DNA of 64,000 nt from JAJPHF01 sp035293805 (lineage in GTDB: Bacteria; Chloroflexota; UBA6077; JAJPHF01): the NCBI GenBank assembly GCA_035293805.1, contig DATGMD010000040.1, positions 124,001-188,000 of the forward strand. The letters run 5' to 3'. The notes below the pieces were generated by a model. That model did not search any database. It worked only from the letters and a program-made list of their open reading frames with translations, and had not been told where the DNA came from. The position numbers and the translations under genes were made by a program. Positions 16,630 to 25,786 of this stretch are shown piece by piece; the stretch's first letter is position 1, and every line of letters begins with the position of its first letter.

Positions 16630-17754
16630 TCAGGTGCCGGGCGCGCGGCCCAGGCGCTCGACGGCGTAGTCCACGAAGCTCATGTCCACGACGCGGCTGA
16701 AATCGACCTCGCCGGTCTGCTCGCCGCGCCCGATGTACCAGCGTTGCACGTCCGCCAGGCTGTCGACGTTCACGCTGCCGTTGGGGTCGGCCCAGGTCGG
16801 CTCCATGCGTTCCAGCAGGTCCAGGTCGGTCACGCCGCTCACGCGGCCCATCAGCCGCACGAACTCCGGGCGGTTCTCGCCGTCGCCGAAAAAGGCGCGG
16901 TGGTAGTCGCGCAGCGCCCGCAGGTGGGCCAGCATGAAGCGGCGGGCGACGTCGGCGCGCTGCTCCGCGAAGGTCGGGCCGTAGAGGATCACGGCGATCT
17001 GGAAGTTCGGCCCCATCTCGCTGGTCGGCTTCCAGCACTGTGCGACGCCGCGCTGCTCGCTCAGCGTGATGTACGGCTCGGTGAGCACGCCGAAATCGAC
17101 GGCGTCGTTCGCCATGCCGGTGACCATGTCCGGGAAGCCCATCGTCACGCTCGTCACGTCCTGCAAGCTGTAGCCCGCCTTCTGCATCTCGCGCTCGACG
17201 AGCGACGTGGTGAGCACGCCCGGCACGTTCTCGGCGAAGACACGGCCCCGCAGGTCGGCGAAGCTCCGCACCTGGCCGCTGTCGAGCAGGGGCTTCCGCA
17301 CGGAGAGGCAGTTGAAGCGGGTGCCCGGCGCGGCGCGCGAGCGATCGGCGACGATGCGGACGTTGACGCCGCGCAGGATGGCGTTGAACAGGCCGGGACC
17401 CGGGCCGCCGCCGCCGACGTCGAGCTGGTCGGCGCCCAGCGGCGCGATCATGAGCTGCGCGCCGTTGAACGGCGTGGCCTCCAGGTCGAGGCCCTGCTCG
17501 CGCAGGTAACCGTGCTCCTGCTCCCAGTAGAACACGGCGTCGCTGGCGCTGTTGACCGTGCCGACGCGCACCGTCTCCAGCGATGCGGGAGCGGCCGCCC
17601 CGCTGGTGGGCGCGGTTCCGGCGGAGCTGGTGGGCGCCTGCGCCGCGGGGGGCGGTGCGGCCGGCACGGCGCCGCCGCTGGGCGGCGAGGCCGCCGGGGC
17701 CTGACAGGCCCCAAGCAGGAAAACTCCGAGGAGAAGGGCACGCCAGTCGCGCAT
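16630..17754 (-). CDS. ABC-type substrate-binding lipoprotein (NMT1/SsuA-like)
   Basis: 374 residues: lipoprotein signal GVFLLGAC (Cys17), a Pro/Ala/Ser linker to about residue 58, then VRVGTVNSASDAVFYWEQEH and GYLREQGLDLEA, the start of an NMT1/SsuA-type binding domain. GADQLDVGGGGPGPGLFNAI is a ligand-site loop seen in the related proteins. The C-terminus VVDMSFVDYAVERLGRAPGT is the module shared with three other SBPs here. The ATG at 17754 has GGAGGG close upstream. It stands alone, divergent from the MetE-like block; no transporter partner is nearby. Confidence 0.83.
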   Translation of the reverse strand: MRDWRALLLGVFLLGACQAPAASPPSGGAVPAAPPPAAQAPTSSAGTAPTSGAAAPASLETVRVGTVNSASDAVFYWEQEHGYLREQGLDLEATPFNGAQLMIAPLGADQLDVGGGGPGPGLFNAILRGVNVRIVADRSRAAPGTRFNCLSVRKPLLDSGQVRSFADLRGRVFAENVPGVLTTSLVEREMQKAGYSLQDVTSVTMGFPDMVTGMANDAVDFGVLTEPYITLSEQRGVAQCWKPTSEMGPNFQIAVILYGPTFAEQRADVARRFMLAHLRALRDYHRAFFGDGENRPEFVRLMGRVSGVTDLDLLERMEPTWADPNGSVNVDSLADVQRWYIGRGEQTGEVDFSRVVDMSFVDYAVERLGRAPGT

Positions 17755-17898
17755 GGTCCCTCCAGCCACCCATCGGGCTGCACATGGTCTTCGCGGGTCG
17801 CGTACCTGCAAGGATAGCCGATTCGGCGCGGCGGCTTGCGTGGGGAGGCGGCGCGGCGTCACAATCTCGCTACCGTTAGCGGGTGGAGGAGAGATCAG

Positions 17899-19059
17899 GT
17901 GAAGCGCAGCACGGACCGCATACTGACGACGCACGCCGGGAGCCTGCCGCGGCCGCCGGATCTAAAGGAGATGGTGAACGCGAAGAGCGCCGGCCAGCCG
18001 GTGGACGAGCAGGCGCTGAGCCGCCGCATTCAGGAGGCCGTGAAGGAGGTCGTGCGCAAGCAGGTCGAGACGGGCATCGACGTCGTCAACGACGGCGAGC
18101 TGAGCAAGAGCAACTTCACGAACTACGCCCGCGAGCGTATCGGCGGCTACGAGGTGCGCGAGTACGCGCCCGGCCAGGAGCCGACCCCGCACAGCATCTG
18201 CGGCCGCGACCTGTTGGAGTTCCGCGAGTACTTCGAGACGCGCCCCGGCTGGGTGGGCGTCGGGCCGAGCCGGCGCCAGGTCATCTGCACCGGGCCGCTA
18301 AAGTACATCGGTCAGCAGGCGATTCAGGCCGACATCGCGAACTTCAAGGCCGCGCTCCAGGGCGTGCAGGTGGCCGACGCTTTCCTGCCGGCCGTGGCGC
18401 CGGGAACCATCGAGCACTGGCTGCGCAACGAGTACTACCCGAGCGACGAGGCATACCTCTACGCCATCGCCGACGCCATGCACGAGGAGTACCAGGCGAT
18501 CGCCGACGCGGGCTTCATCCTCCAGATCGACGACCCCGACCTGCCTGACGCCTGGCAGATCTACCCCGACATGACGGTGCCGGAGTACCGCAAGTACGCC
18601 CAGGTGCGGATCGAGGCGCTGAACCACGCGCTGCGCGGCATCCCGCCCGAGCAGGTCCGCCTGCACGTCTGCTGGGGCAGCTACCACGGGCCGCACAAGT
18701 ACGACATCCCGCTGCGCGACATCGTAGACCTGGTGCTCAGCGTGCCCGCCCAGGCGTACTCGATCGAGGCGTCGAACCCGCGCCACGAGCACGAGTGGCG
18801 GCTGTGGGAGGACGTGAAGCTGCCCGAGGGGAAGATCCTGATCCCCGGTGTGGTGAGTCACTGTAGCGACTTCGTCGAGCACCCCGAGCTGGTCGCCCAG
18901 CGGCTGGTGAGCTTCGCCAAGCTGGTGGGCCGCGAGAACGTCATCGCGGGCACGGACTGCGGGCTGGGCGAGCGCGTGGGGCACGCGTCGATCGTCTGGG
19001 GCAAGTTCGAGTCGCTGGCCGAGGGCGCGCGCCTGGCGTCCAAGGAGCTGTGGAGCTAG
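17899..19059 (+). CDS. MetE-like cobalamin-independent methyltransferase (core domain)
   Basis: 386 residues, equal to the C-terminal catalytic half of MetE. The zinc site is visible: H-x-C in VRLHVCWGSYHG, a downstream Glu, and Cys in IAGTDCGLGER. TTHAGSLPRP at the N-terminus is the typical start of this family, which includes core methionine synthases and epoxyalkane:coenzyme M transferases; both move a carbon group onto a thiol. The GTG at 17899 follows GGAGGAGAG. First of three MetE-like genes in this block (gaps of 15 bases to the second). Because the N-terminal MetE half is absent, a methyltetrahydrofolate donor is not certain; a corrinoid protein or another methyl donor is possible. 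Confidence 0.85.
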   Translation: MKRSTDRILTTHAGSLPRPPDLKEMVNAKSAGQPVDEQALSRRIQEAVKEVVRKQVETGIDVVNDGELSKSNFTNYARERIGGYEVREYAPGQEPTPHSICGRDLLEFREYFETRPGWVGVGPSRRQVICTGPLKYIGQQAIQADIANFKAALQGVQVADAFLPAVAPGTIEHWLRNEYYPSDEAYLYAIADAMHEEYQAIADAGFILQIDDPDLPDAWQIYPDMTVPEYRKYAQVRIEALNHALRGIPPEQVRLHVCWGSYHGPHKYDIPLRDIVDLVLSVPAQAYSIEASNPRHEHEWRLWEDVKLPEGKILIPGVVSHCSDFVEHPELVAQRLVSFAKLVGRENVIAGTDCGLGERVGHASIVWGKFESLAEGARLASKELWS

Positions 19060-19074
19060 CAGGGAGGTACGACC

Positions 19075-20181
19075 ATGAGCGCTCCGGTTGCCACGCGCTA
19101 TCGCAGTGAGGTCATCGGCAGCCTGCTGCGGCCCGACTACCTGAAAGAGGCGGTCGAGCAGCACGACGCCGGCCAGCTCGGCGACGCGCAGCTACGCGAG
19201 GTCGAGGACCGCGCGGTGTTGGAGGCGATTCGCCTGCAGGAAGCGTGCGACGTCGACGTGATCGCCGATGGCGAGATGCGCCGTAAGTTCTGGTTCGACC
19301 CGCTCACGGCCAGCCTGGCCGGCTACAACCCGGCCGTGCCCGCGCCGGCGATCTTCACCGCGGGCGAGCAGCCGAGCCGCGAGCTGCCGCTGCTGCCCGC
19401 CGTGACCGGCCGCCTGGGGCCGAAGCAGAACCTGCCGCTGCGCGAGGCCGAGTTCCTGGCCCAGCACACGACGCGCGCCTTCAAGGCGACGCTGCCCAGC
19501 CTGAGCTACGCCAGCGTGCTCTACGTGCCGGGCATCTCCGACCAGGCGTATCCCGACCGCGGCGAGTACATGGAGGACGCGCTGCGCCTGACGCGGCAGC
19601 TCGTCGAGCAGCTCGCGGCGGCGGGCGTGCGGTACATCCAGCTCGACGCGCCGCGCTACACGCACCTGGTGAGCGAGGAGGGGCTGGAGAACTTCCGCCG
19701 CCTGGGGATCGACACGGGCACCTGGCTCGGGGAGATGATCGACTTCGACAACCGGCTGATCGCCGGCTTTCCCGACGTGACGTTCGGCCTGCACCTCTGC
19801 CGCGGCAACCACCGCAGCATGTGGTCGGTGGAGGGCGGCTACGACCCGATCGCGGAGCAGCTCTTCAACGACCTAAAGGTGCAGCGGCTGCTGCTGGAGT
19901 ACGACACGCCGCGCGCCGGCAGCTTCGCGCCGCTGCGCTTCGTGCCCCCGGACAAGACGGTCGTGCTCGGCCTCATCACCACGAAGGAGCCCGAGCTGGA
20001 GAGCGACGCCGAGCTGCGCCAGCGCATCGCCGAGGCGGCGCGGTACGTGCCGCTGGAGCGGCTGGCGCTCAGCCCGCAGTGCGGCTTCGCCTCGACGCTG
20101 CCGGGCAACCTGATCACGCCCGAGGTGCAGCGCGCCAAGCTGGAGACGCTCGGCCGCGTGGCGAAGGAAGTCTGGCAATAA
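19075..20181 (+). CDS. MetE-like cobalamin-independent methyltransferase (core domain)
   Basis: 368 residues with TRYRSEVIGSLLRP at the N-terminus. The zinc ligands are His and Cys of FGLHLCRGNHR, a Glu in LLLEYDTPRAG and Cys of ALSPQCGFAS, all conserved. It lies 15 bases after the first MetE-like gene (SD GGGAGG), so the two are co-transcribed and could form a heteromeric or sequential pair. It belongs to the same COG0620 family but is clearly a separate paralogue. A 16-bp hairpin follows its stop. Thiol methylation is expected from family membership; donor and acceptor are unknown. Confidence 0.84.
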   Translation: MSAPVATRYRSEVIGSLLRPDYLKEAVEQHDAGQLGDAQLREVEDRAVLEAIRLQEACDVDVIADGEMRRKFWFDPLTASLAGYNPAVPAPAIFTAGEQPSRELPLLPAVTGRLGPKQNLPLREAEFLAQHTTRAFKATLPSLSYASVLYVPGISDQAYPDRGEYMEDALRLTRQLVEQLAAAGVRYIQLDAPRYTHLVSEEGLENFRRLGIDTGTWLGEMIDFDNRLIAGFPDVTFGLHLCRGNHRSMWSVEGGYDPIAEQLFNDLKVQRLLLEYDTPRAGSFAPLRFVPPDKTVVLGLITTKEPELESDAELRQRIAEAARYVPLERLALSPQCGFASTLPGNLITPEVQRAKLETLGRVAKEVWQ

Positions 20182-20191
20182 AGTCGTTGGA

Positions 20192-20228
20192 CAGGAACGG
20201 GGTGCGGCTGCACCGCACCCCGTTCCTG
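20192..20228. terminator. Bidirectional terminator-like hairpin
   Basis: A perfect 16-bp stem (CAGGAACGGGGTGCGG at 20192-20207 with 20213-20228) and a 5-nt loop, placed 10 bases after the MetE-like stop and 8 bases before the convergent cupin stop. Confidence 0.6.
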
Positions 20229-20236
20229 CCCCGACT

Positions 20237-20839
20237 CTAGCTCACGATGTCGGGCAGGCTCTCGACGAGCTGCTTGTCCTCGTTGGGGTTCCAGGAGTGG
20301 GCCTGTTCGCGGACGACGTGCTGGGTGTGCTCCTCGCCCAGCGGCTCCTGCCAGAAGAGGGCGCGCATCTGCGCCAGGAGCGGCAGGTCGTGGACGGCGA
20401 TCATGATCATGTCCTCGTCGCCGTCGTTGAAGAACTCGTGCGCGTGCCAGGCGGGGCAAGAGAAGAAGTCGCCCGCCTTGAAGCGGACCTCCTCGCCGCC
20501 GACGACGGCTCTGCCGCTGCCCTGGATCCAGTAGTAGATCGCCACCGAGTTGTGGCGGTGGGCGGGGACGTGCTCGCCCGGGTGGATGCGTTGCACGCCC
20601 ATGAAGATCGCCGGGGAGGCGCCCGGCGCCCCGTCGAAGTCGGTGTTCACCAGCGCGGCGAAGCGCCGGTAGGCCGGGTAGCGCTTCGGGTGCTTGTCCA
20701 TCTCGTCGAGCATGCTCAGCACGTCGTCCCAGCGCCACACGCCCGGCCGCGTGTCGGGCGGCACCATTCGCTTGAAGTAAGCGTCGGGGTCCATCAGCCG
20801 CGAGTTCGCGCGCTTCGCGTGCCCGTTCGAATCTGCCAC
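20237..20839 (-). CDS. Cupin domain protein
   Basis: 200 residues with one cupin fold: motif 1 is PGEHVPAHRHNSVAIYYWI with metal-binding HxH, and motif 2 is KAGDFFSCPAWHAHEF. It resembles single cupins of the gentisate-dioxygenase-like group but is too short for that bicupin enzyme. It probably binds a divalent metal and acts as a small dioxygenase, isomerase or binding protein. I chose the GTG at 20839 (GAGGAG eight bases upstream); a GTG 24 bases further upstream is possible. It converges on the MetE-like operon. Confidence 0.8.
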   Translation of the reverse strand: MADSNGHAKRANSRLMDPDAYFKRMVPPDTRPGVWRWDDVLSMLDEMDKHPKRYPAYRRFAALVNTDFDGAPGASPAIFMGVQRIHPGEHVPAHRHNSVAIYYWIQGSGRAVVGGEEVRFKAGDFFSCPAWHAHEFFNDGDEDMIMIAVHDLPLLAQMRALFWQEPLGEEHTQHVVREQAHSWNPNEDKQLVESLPDIVS

Positions 20840-20986
20840 GATTACCGCTCCTCTCCGCCGCACTGGCCCAGCAGGCTGCTATGTCCTATGGTGTACCGGA
20901 CGCCGCGGGCTGGCAACCACCGTGTCGGCCGGCGCAGCTTCCGGTATGATCTGAGCAGATAGCCAGGGCGCGCGGCGGGGACCGTC

Positions 20987-22429
20987 ATGCTCCTGCAGCT
21001 CAACTACCTCAAGAACCACCAGGCGGTCGACGCGGGACCGCTGCTGTCCGCGCTGTGCCAGGCCGTCGAGCAGTCGGCCGTCGATCCCGGCCGGCTGGCG
21101 GTGCCCCTCGACTGGGTGCAGTACCGGAAGAACTTCCGGCCGCCGATCGAGCCCCGCCGCTACTTCCTGCCCGACGGCAGCGCCGACGCGGCGCACGAGC
21201 TGGCGATCGACGTGCGCCGCCTGCAGGACGAGGACGTGGCGGCGGCGCTACGGCGAGGGTTGGCGTATCTCGCCGGGGCCGGCGCGGCCGACGAGGCGCC
21301 GCTGGTGCTGGAGGAGTTTTGTCGGCCCAGCCAGAGCGTCATATGGGCCTTTAACCGCACGTTCTGGCAGCACCTCTCGGCGTGGGAGCACGTGTTCCAA
21401 AAGGGCTTCCTGGCGGCGCTGCCGGGCGGGGTGTCCGATGGGACCAACCCGGCGTTCTGGCGCGACCGGCTCACCGCATTCCTCGACACGCTCGACGACC
21501 TCGACCGCCGCAGCCTGGTGCCCGAGGAGATCTACGTGCTGGAGCTGGGCGTCGGCGGCGGTCAGCAGGCGCGCGTCTGGCTCGACACCTTCCGCGACCT
21601 GTGTGCCGAGCGCGGCCGCGACTACCTGCGGCGCGTACGCTACCTGATGTCCGACTACTCGCACGACGTGCTGCACGCGGCCCGCCGCAACGTGGCCGAG
21701 TACGACCAGCAGGTGAGCTGCCTGAACGTCGACGCCGCCGACCCGCTGCACGCGCTGTCGTTCCTGCGCTACAAGGTGCTGTTCATCCACTCGTGCAACC
21801 TGTACGACAACTTGCCCGCCGACGAGATCGCGCGGCGCGATGGGCGCGTGTACGAGGTGCAGGTGCGCGCCTACCTGCCGCAGGCGGCGGTGGAGGCGAT
21901 TGGCGACCGCTACAGCCTGGAGCGCGCGGAGCTGCCGTCGACGATCCAGCGGTTCCTGCGTATCGGCCCCGAGTACTTCGATGAGGTGGCGACGGGGGTG
22001 GGCTTCTGGGCCGCCGTGTGGGACGCCCTGCGCCTGGAGCAGCGGTACGTGCTCCTAGAGGACCCGGAGGGCTACCGCGTGGCGCCGGGGGTGAGCGGGG
22101 TGCGGCTCGGCGACCTGCTGCGCGATTATCCGGGCGACGTGCGGCTGCACCTGCCCACGGTCGCGCTGCAGAGCTTCGTGAACACGCTACCACTGCTGCA
22201 CCCCCGGGGCATGTTCCAGGTGCAGGACCTGTTCGTGACCGACCTGGAGCAGTACAGGGGCACCTTCCGCGGCCCGGGCAAGATGGATGGCTCGATCGTG
22301 AACTGGCTGAACGGGCCGCTCTTCCGCCTGGTCGGCGCGCACCTCGGCTACACGGTGAACATCGAGCCGTTCGCGCGCTACCGCGCGAAGTCGAATACGG
22401 CCGTCTTGACTACTAGCCAGCGAGATTAG
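20987..22429 (+). CDS. MidA/DUF185-like SAM-dependent methyltransferase
   Basis: 480 residues. The central part shows a class I methyltransferase motif, YVLELGVGGGQQARVWLDTF near residues 182-201, followed by YLMSDYSHDVLHAARRNV, which resembles the SAM-binding acidic loop of MidA (DUF185) proteins. MidA methylates a complex I subunit in mitochondria; bacterial members have unknown targets. It lacks a signal peptide. The next gene, a third MetE-like protein, starts 77 bases downstream, so it may take part in the same methyl-group metabolism. Function beyond SAM-dependent methyltransfer is not visible. Confidence 0.7.
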   Translation: MLLQLNYLKNHQAVDAGPLLSALCQAVEQSAVDPGRLAVPLDWVQYRKNFRPPIEPRRYFLPDGSADAAHELAIDVRRLQDEDVAAALRRGLAYLAGAGAADEAPLVLEEFCRPSQSVIWAFNRTFWQHLSAWEHVFQKGFLAALPGGVSDGTNPAFWRDRLTAFLDTLDDLDRRSLVPEEIYVLELGVGGGQQARVWLDTFRDLCAERGRDYLRRVRYLMSDYSHDVLHAARRNVAEYDQQVSCLNVDAADPLHALSFLRYKVLFIHSCNLYDNLPADEIARRDGRVYEVQVRAYLPQAAVEAIGDRYSLERAELPSTIQRFLRIGPEYFDEVATGVGFWAAVWDALRLEQRYVLLEDPEGYRVAPGVSGVRLGDLLRDYPGDVRLHLPTVALQSFVNTLPLLHPRGMFQVQDLFVTDLEQYRGTFRGPGKMDGSIVNWLNGPLFRLVGAHLGYTVNIEPFARYRAKSNTAVLTTSQRD

Positions 22430-22506
22430 GCATGAAGCTCTGCGGGAGGCCGCCGAACTCCCGCTCCGGTGGGACGGACCGGCGCCACGAAAGGCAAGGC
22501 ACGACG

Positions 22507-23526
22507 ATGAACCAGCAGCTTCTCCCGACGGCGGTGGTCGGCAGCTACTCGGTGCCGGAGTGGCTGGAGCGGATCGCCACCGACTACTTCCAGCGGCGGA
22601 TCAGCGCCGATACGCTGCACCAGATTCAGGACGTGGCGATCAAGGCCGCGGTGAAGGACCAGGAGCTGGCCGGCATCGACGTCATCACCGACGGCGAGCT
22701 ACGCCGCGACAACATGGTCGATCACTTCGCGGTGCGCCTGGCGGGCGTGGAGATCGACCGCCGCCAGAAGGCATACTACTTCGACTACTACGAGGCCGTC
22801 GCCCGCCACGCGCTGCCGCAGGCGCCGTTGGGCCTGAGCGATGAGTTCCTGTTCGCGCGGCGCATCACCGACCACGAGGTGAAGTTCTGCATCACGGGGC
22901 CACACACGCTGGCGAAGCGGATCGGCGACGAGTGGTACCACGACGAGCGGGCCTTCGCCCGCGACCTGGCGCGCGTGCTGAACGCCGAGCTGCGCACGCT
23001 GGTGGCGAACGGGGCGACCTTCCTGCAGGTGGACGAGCCGTACCTGAGCGGCTTCCCGGACGACCTGGACTGGATGGTGGACGTCTGGAACGCGCTGCTG
23101 GAGGGCGTGGACGCGCGCACGGGCCTGCACATCTGCTACGGCAACCGCTACGGCAAGCCGTCGTGGGAGGGCAGCTACCGCTACCTGTTCCCGCGCATCC
23201 TGGCCGTGCAGGTAGACCAGCTCTTGCTGGAGTTCGCGCGCAAGGGCACCGACGACCTGGTGCTGTTCCAGGAGTTCCCCAACCAGTTCGAGCTGGGGAT
23301 GGGCGTCGTGGACGTGAAGGACGACCGGGTCGAGACACCGGCGGAGATCGCGGCGCGCATCCGTCAGGGGCTGGAGATCGTGCCCGCCGAGCGGCTGTGG
23401 CTCAACCCCGACTGCGGGCTGCGCCACCTGGCGCCCGACGTGGCCTACGCGAAGCTAGAGGCACTGGCGCAGGGCGCGGCCCTCGTGCGCGAGGAGCTGG
23501 CCGGCCGCCGCGCGGAGGAACGATGA
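22507..23526 (+). CDS. MetE-like cobalamin-independent methyltransferase (core domain)
   Basis: 339 residues. PTAVVGSYSVPEWL is the family start; zinc ligands are His/Cys of TGLHICYGNRYG, Glu in LLLEFARKGTD and Cys in LNPDCGLRH. Shorter than the first two paralogues. Its stop overlaps the start of the MTHFR gene (ATGA at 23523-23526), which implies translational coupling and suggests that methyltetrahydrofolate is the partner: either this protein uses it as a methyl donor for a thiol, or it feeds methyl groups into the folate pool. The ATG follows a weak AAGG about eight bases upstream. Confidence 0.86.
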   Translation: MNQQLLPTAVVGSYSVPEWLERIATDYFQRRISADTLHQIQDVAIKAAVKDQELAGIDVITDGELRRDNMVDHFAVRLAGVEIDRRQKAYYFDYYEAVARHALPQAPLGLSDEFLFARRITDHEVKFCITGPHTLAKRIGDEWYHDERAFARDLARVLNAELRTLVANGATFLQVDEPYLSGFPDDLDWMVDVWNALLEGVDARTGLHICYGNRYGKPSWEGSYRYLFPRILAVQVDQLLLEFARKGTDDLVLFQEFPNQFELGMGVVDVKDDRVETPAEIAARIRQGLEIVPAERLWLNPDCGLRHLAPDVAYAKLEALAQGAALVREELAGRRAEER

Positions 23527-24476
23527 CCGAGCAGACCGATCCCCAGGCCCCAAGCCGGCTCGCGCGCCGCCTGCGCGCTGGCCAGGTGGTGGTCACGGCG
23601 GAGATCAACCCGCCGCGCCACGCCGGCGGTGAGGCGGTGCGCCGCCAGGCGCGGACGCTGCGCGGTGTCGTGGACGCGGCGAACGTGACCGACTGCACGC
23701 GCGGCATCGTGCGCATGAGCGCCACCGCGGCGGCTCTCCTCGTGCGCGAGGAGGGCGTCGAGCCGATCATGGAGATGACCTGCCGCGACCGCAACCGCAT
23801 CGCGCTCCAGTCCGAGCTGTTGGGCCTGTCGGCGCTCGGACTGTACAACGTGCTGCTGCTGAGCGGCGACGACCCGAAGGGTGGCGACCAGCCGGACGCC
23901 AAGCCCGTCTTCGACATGAACGGGACGGAGCTGCTGGCGGTCGCCAACCGCCTGCGCCGCGACGGCACGCTGATGGGCGCCGATCGCCGCATGAGCCAGC
24001 CGCCCGTGCTCTACCTGGGCGCGGCCGGCGACCCCGAGCGCGACCTGAAGCAGCCCGACAACATGACGCTGGCCGCCAAGGCCGAGGCGGGCGGCGACTT
24101 CATCCAGACGCAGCCGGCGTTCGACGTCGAGCGCTTCGCTCAGTGGGTGGCGCTGGCGCGAGAGCGCGGGCTTACCGAGCGGCTGAACATCCTGGGCGGC
24201 GTGTTCGTGCTCGACTCCGCGCGGCGCGCCGAGTTCCTGAAGGAGTCGGTGCCCGGCATCGTCATGCCCGACGCGACGATCCAGCGCCTGGCTGCCGCCA
24301 GCGACCCGAAAGCCGAGGGCATCCGCCTCGCCATCGAGCAGGTCGAGGCATTGCTAGCGCTCGACGGCGTGCGCGGCGTCCACCTCATGGGCATCGAGGC
24401 GACCGAGGCCTTCCGCGCCGTCGTCGAGGGCTCCAGCCTCGCCCGCCACGTCGCCGCGCCGGACCGCGTGACGTAG
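23523..24476 (+). CDS. Methylenetetrahydrofolate reductase family protein
   Basis: 317 residues. VVVTAEINPPRHAGGEAV is a variant of the FEFFPP start of MetF, MEMTCRDRNRIALQSELLGL and GLYNVLLLSGDDP are the folate/FAD region, and AEAGGDFIQTQPAFDVERF matches the GADFIxTQ motif. The enzyme interconverts 5,10-methylene- and 5-methyl-tetrahydrofolate with FAD. It is translationally coupled to the MetE-like gene upstream. The first Glu of the family (FEFFPP) survives as AEINPP, so catalysis is plausible; assimilation or reverse (oxidative) use cannot be told apart. The stop lies inside an intergenic repeat of family C. Confidence 0.88.
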   Translation: MTEQTDPQAPSRLARRLRAGQVVVTAEINPPRHAGGEAVRRQARTLRGVVDAANVTDCTRGIVRMSATAAALLVREEGVEPIMEMTCRDRNRIALQSELLGLSALGLYNVLLLSGDDPKGGDQPDAKPVFDMNGTELLAVANRLRRDGTLMGADRRMSQPPVLYLGAAGDPERDLKQPDNMTLAAKAEAGGDFIQTQPAFDVERFAQWVALARERGLTERLNILGGVFVLDSARRAEFLKESVPGIVMPDATIQRLAAASDPKAEGIRLAIEQVEALLALDGVRGVHLMGIEATEAFRAVVEGSSLARHVAAPDRVT

Positions 24477-24503
24477 GGCAGGGGCTCGTCCCCTGCCGCC
24501 CGG
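24473..24503 (-). repeat. Palindromic repeat, family C
   Basis: GTAGGGCAGGGGCTCGTCCC followed by CTGCCGCCCGG. The reverse complement is repeated at 44851-44879 (one mismatch) and, shortened, at 44781-44805. The TAG stop of the MTHFR gene is its first bases. Confidence 0.55.
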
Positions 24504-24532
24504 CGGTCGTGTGGCAGGGCTGTTTACATTAG

Positions 24533-24637
24533 TGTGCAGATCGGGCTGACCCGTCAGGCGACGCCAGGGCTGCGGCAGTGGCGCTTGCAGTATTCCGCGC
24601 CACAGGCCGCGGGCGGCCACCAGAGCCGCCCCTACGA
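24533..24637 (+). repeat. Intergenic palindromic repeat, family B long form
   Basis: From TGCAGATCGG to GCCGCCCCTACGAG. About 80 of its bases, from GGGCTGCGG through TGGCGCTTGCAGTATTCCGC to CCCCTACGAGA, are nearly identical to the inverted copy at 52681-52788. Confidence 0.65.
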
Positions 24638-24680
24638 GACGCGGGCTGCACAGCGCGCAAGCTGCTATAGGGCGGCCGGG

Positions 24681-25691
24681 CTACAGCCACTCCGCGAAGC
24701 CCATGGCGTTGCCGGTGCCGGCGACGGAGCGGTAGCAGGGCACGTAGTCGACGAGGCGCATGCGCAGGTCCGTGGCCGCCAGCGCCCCGGCGAGGGCGAT
24801 CCAGTTGCGGATCTCCGAGGTGCCCGACTCGAAGTGGTCGACCGGCAGGCCGAGCAGGCGGTCGCGGTCGTTCTCCTTGAGCGCCGCGAGTACCTGCTGG
24901 TCCAGGTCTTCCTCGATCACGAAGTGGCTGAGGCCCCCCGAGGCAATGACGGCGACGCGCTTGTCGGCGTCCCACGACGCGATAGCGCGGCCCAGCGCCT
25001 CGCCGAAAGCGTAGCAGCGCGGCAGCGTCGGCTGGTTCGGCGGATAGAACGTGTTGATGAACACCGGGACGTTCGGGATGGCCTTGTCGTGCATCAGCCG
25101 GCGGTAGACGAAGCCGTAGGCGTGGGGCACGGGGTGGTTGCCCGCGCGGCCGGCCGGCAGTTGGCGTGTGTGCGACACGTCGAAGTCGTCGCGGATGAGC
25201 GACTCGATGAGGTGCAGGCCCAGCTTCGGCTCGCACGGCACGAGCACGGGCTCCGGCGGGTAGTAGGCCCAGTCGGCGATGTTTAGCCCCGGGGCGCGGT
25301 TGGCCAGGAACTCGGCCGGCAGCGGGCCGTTCTCCAGCGTCTCGCCCCAGTAGATGCTGAGCGCCGGCATGTTGTCGTCGAGGAACACTTCCTCCTGATC
25401 GTCGCCGATGATGACGACCACGTCGGGGGCGACGCGGGCCAGCGTGGCGGCCAGCGCGTCGATCGCGCGCTGGCACGCGGCGTGGCGCTCGGCCATGCAG
25501 GCGGGGGTGATCTCGCGCTCCAGACGCTCGCCCGCCCGCACGTCCGCGAGCGCCGTGAACGTGTACGGCCGGCCCCGGAAGTACAGCTCCGGATTGCGGC
25601 GATCGGCCTCCGCGCGCTGGCCCCACTCTTCGGGCGGCGTGTTCAGGAGCGGCCCGTGCGACGTGCCGATGCCCAGGACGATCTCTGCCAT
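24681..25691 (-). CDS. LigB-family (class III) extradiol dioxygenase-like protein
   Basis: 336 residues. GIGTSHGPLL places a metal-binding His at residue 12, as in LigB of protocatechuate 4,5-dioxygenase; VVVIIGDDQEEVF, VIASGGLSHFVIEEDLDQQV and the Glu in GTSEIRNWIALAG complete the expected active-site set. Enzymes of this family cleave catechol rings with Fe(II) next to the hydroxyls. The protein is longer than LigB and may combine both subunit functions. SD GAGGAG precedes the ATG. A Rieske oxygenase gene lies 95 bases upstream on the same strand, a natural pairing of ring hydroxylation and ring cleavage. Confidence 0.85.
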   Translation of the reverse strand: MAEIVLGIGTSHGPLLNTPPEEWGQRAEADRRNPELYFRGRPYTFTALADVRAGERLEREITPACMAERHAACQRAIDALAATLARVAPDVVVIIGDDQEEVFLDDNMPALSIYWGETLENGPLPAEFLANRAPGLNIADWAYYPPEPVLVPCEPKLGLHLIESLIRDDFDVSHTRQLPAGRAGNHPVPHAYGFVYRRLMHDKAIPNVPVFINTFYPPNQPTLPRCYAFGEALGRAIASWDADKRVAVIASGGLSHFVIEEDLDQQVLAALKENDRDRLLGLPVDHFESGTSEIRNWIALAGALAATDLRMRLVDYVPCYRSVAGTGNAMGFAEWL

Positions 25692-25786
25692 CTTGGTCTC
25701 CTCGCGACGGCGGACGGGCCGCGTCGTGCTTCAATTGGCCCGGCAATTCCGTGTTCTTATAGCTGTTCTACCGCATCCAGCCGGCA

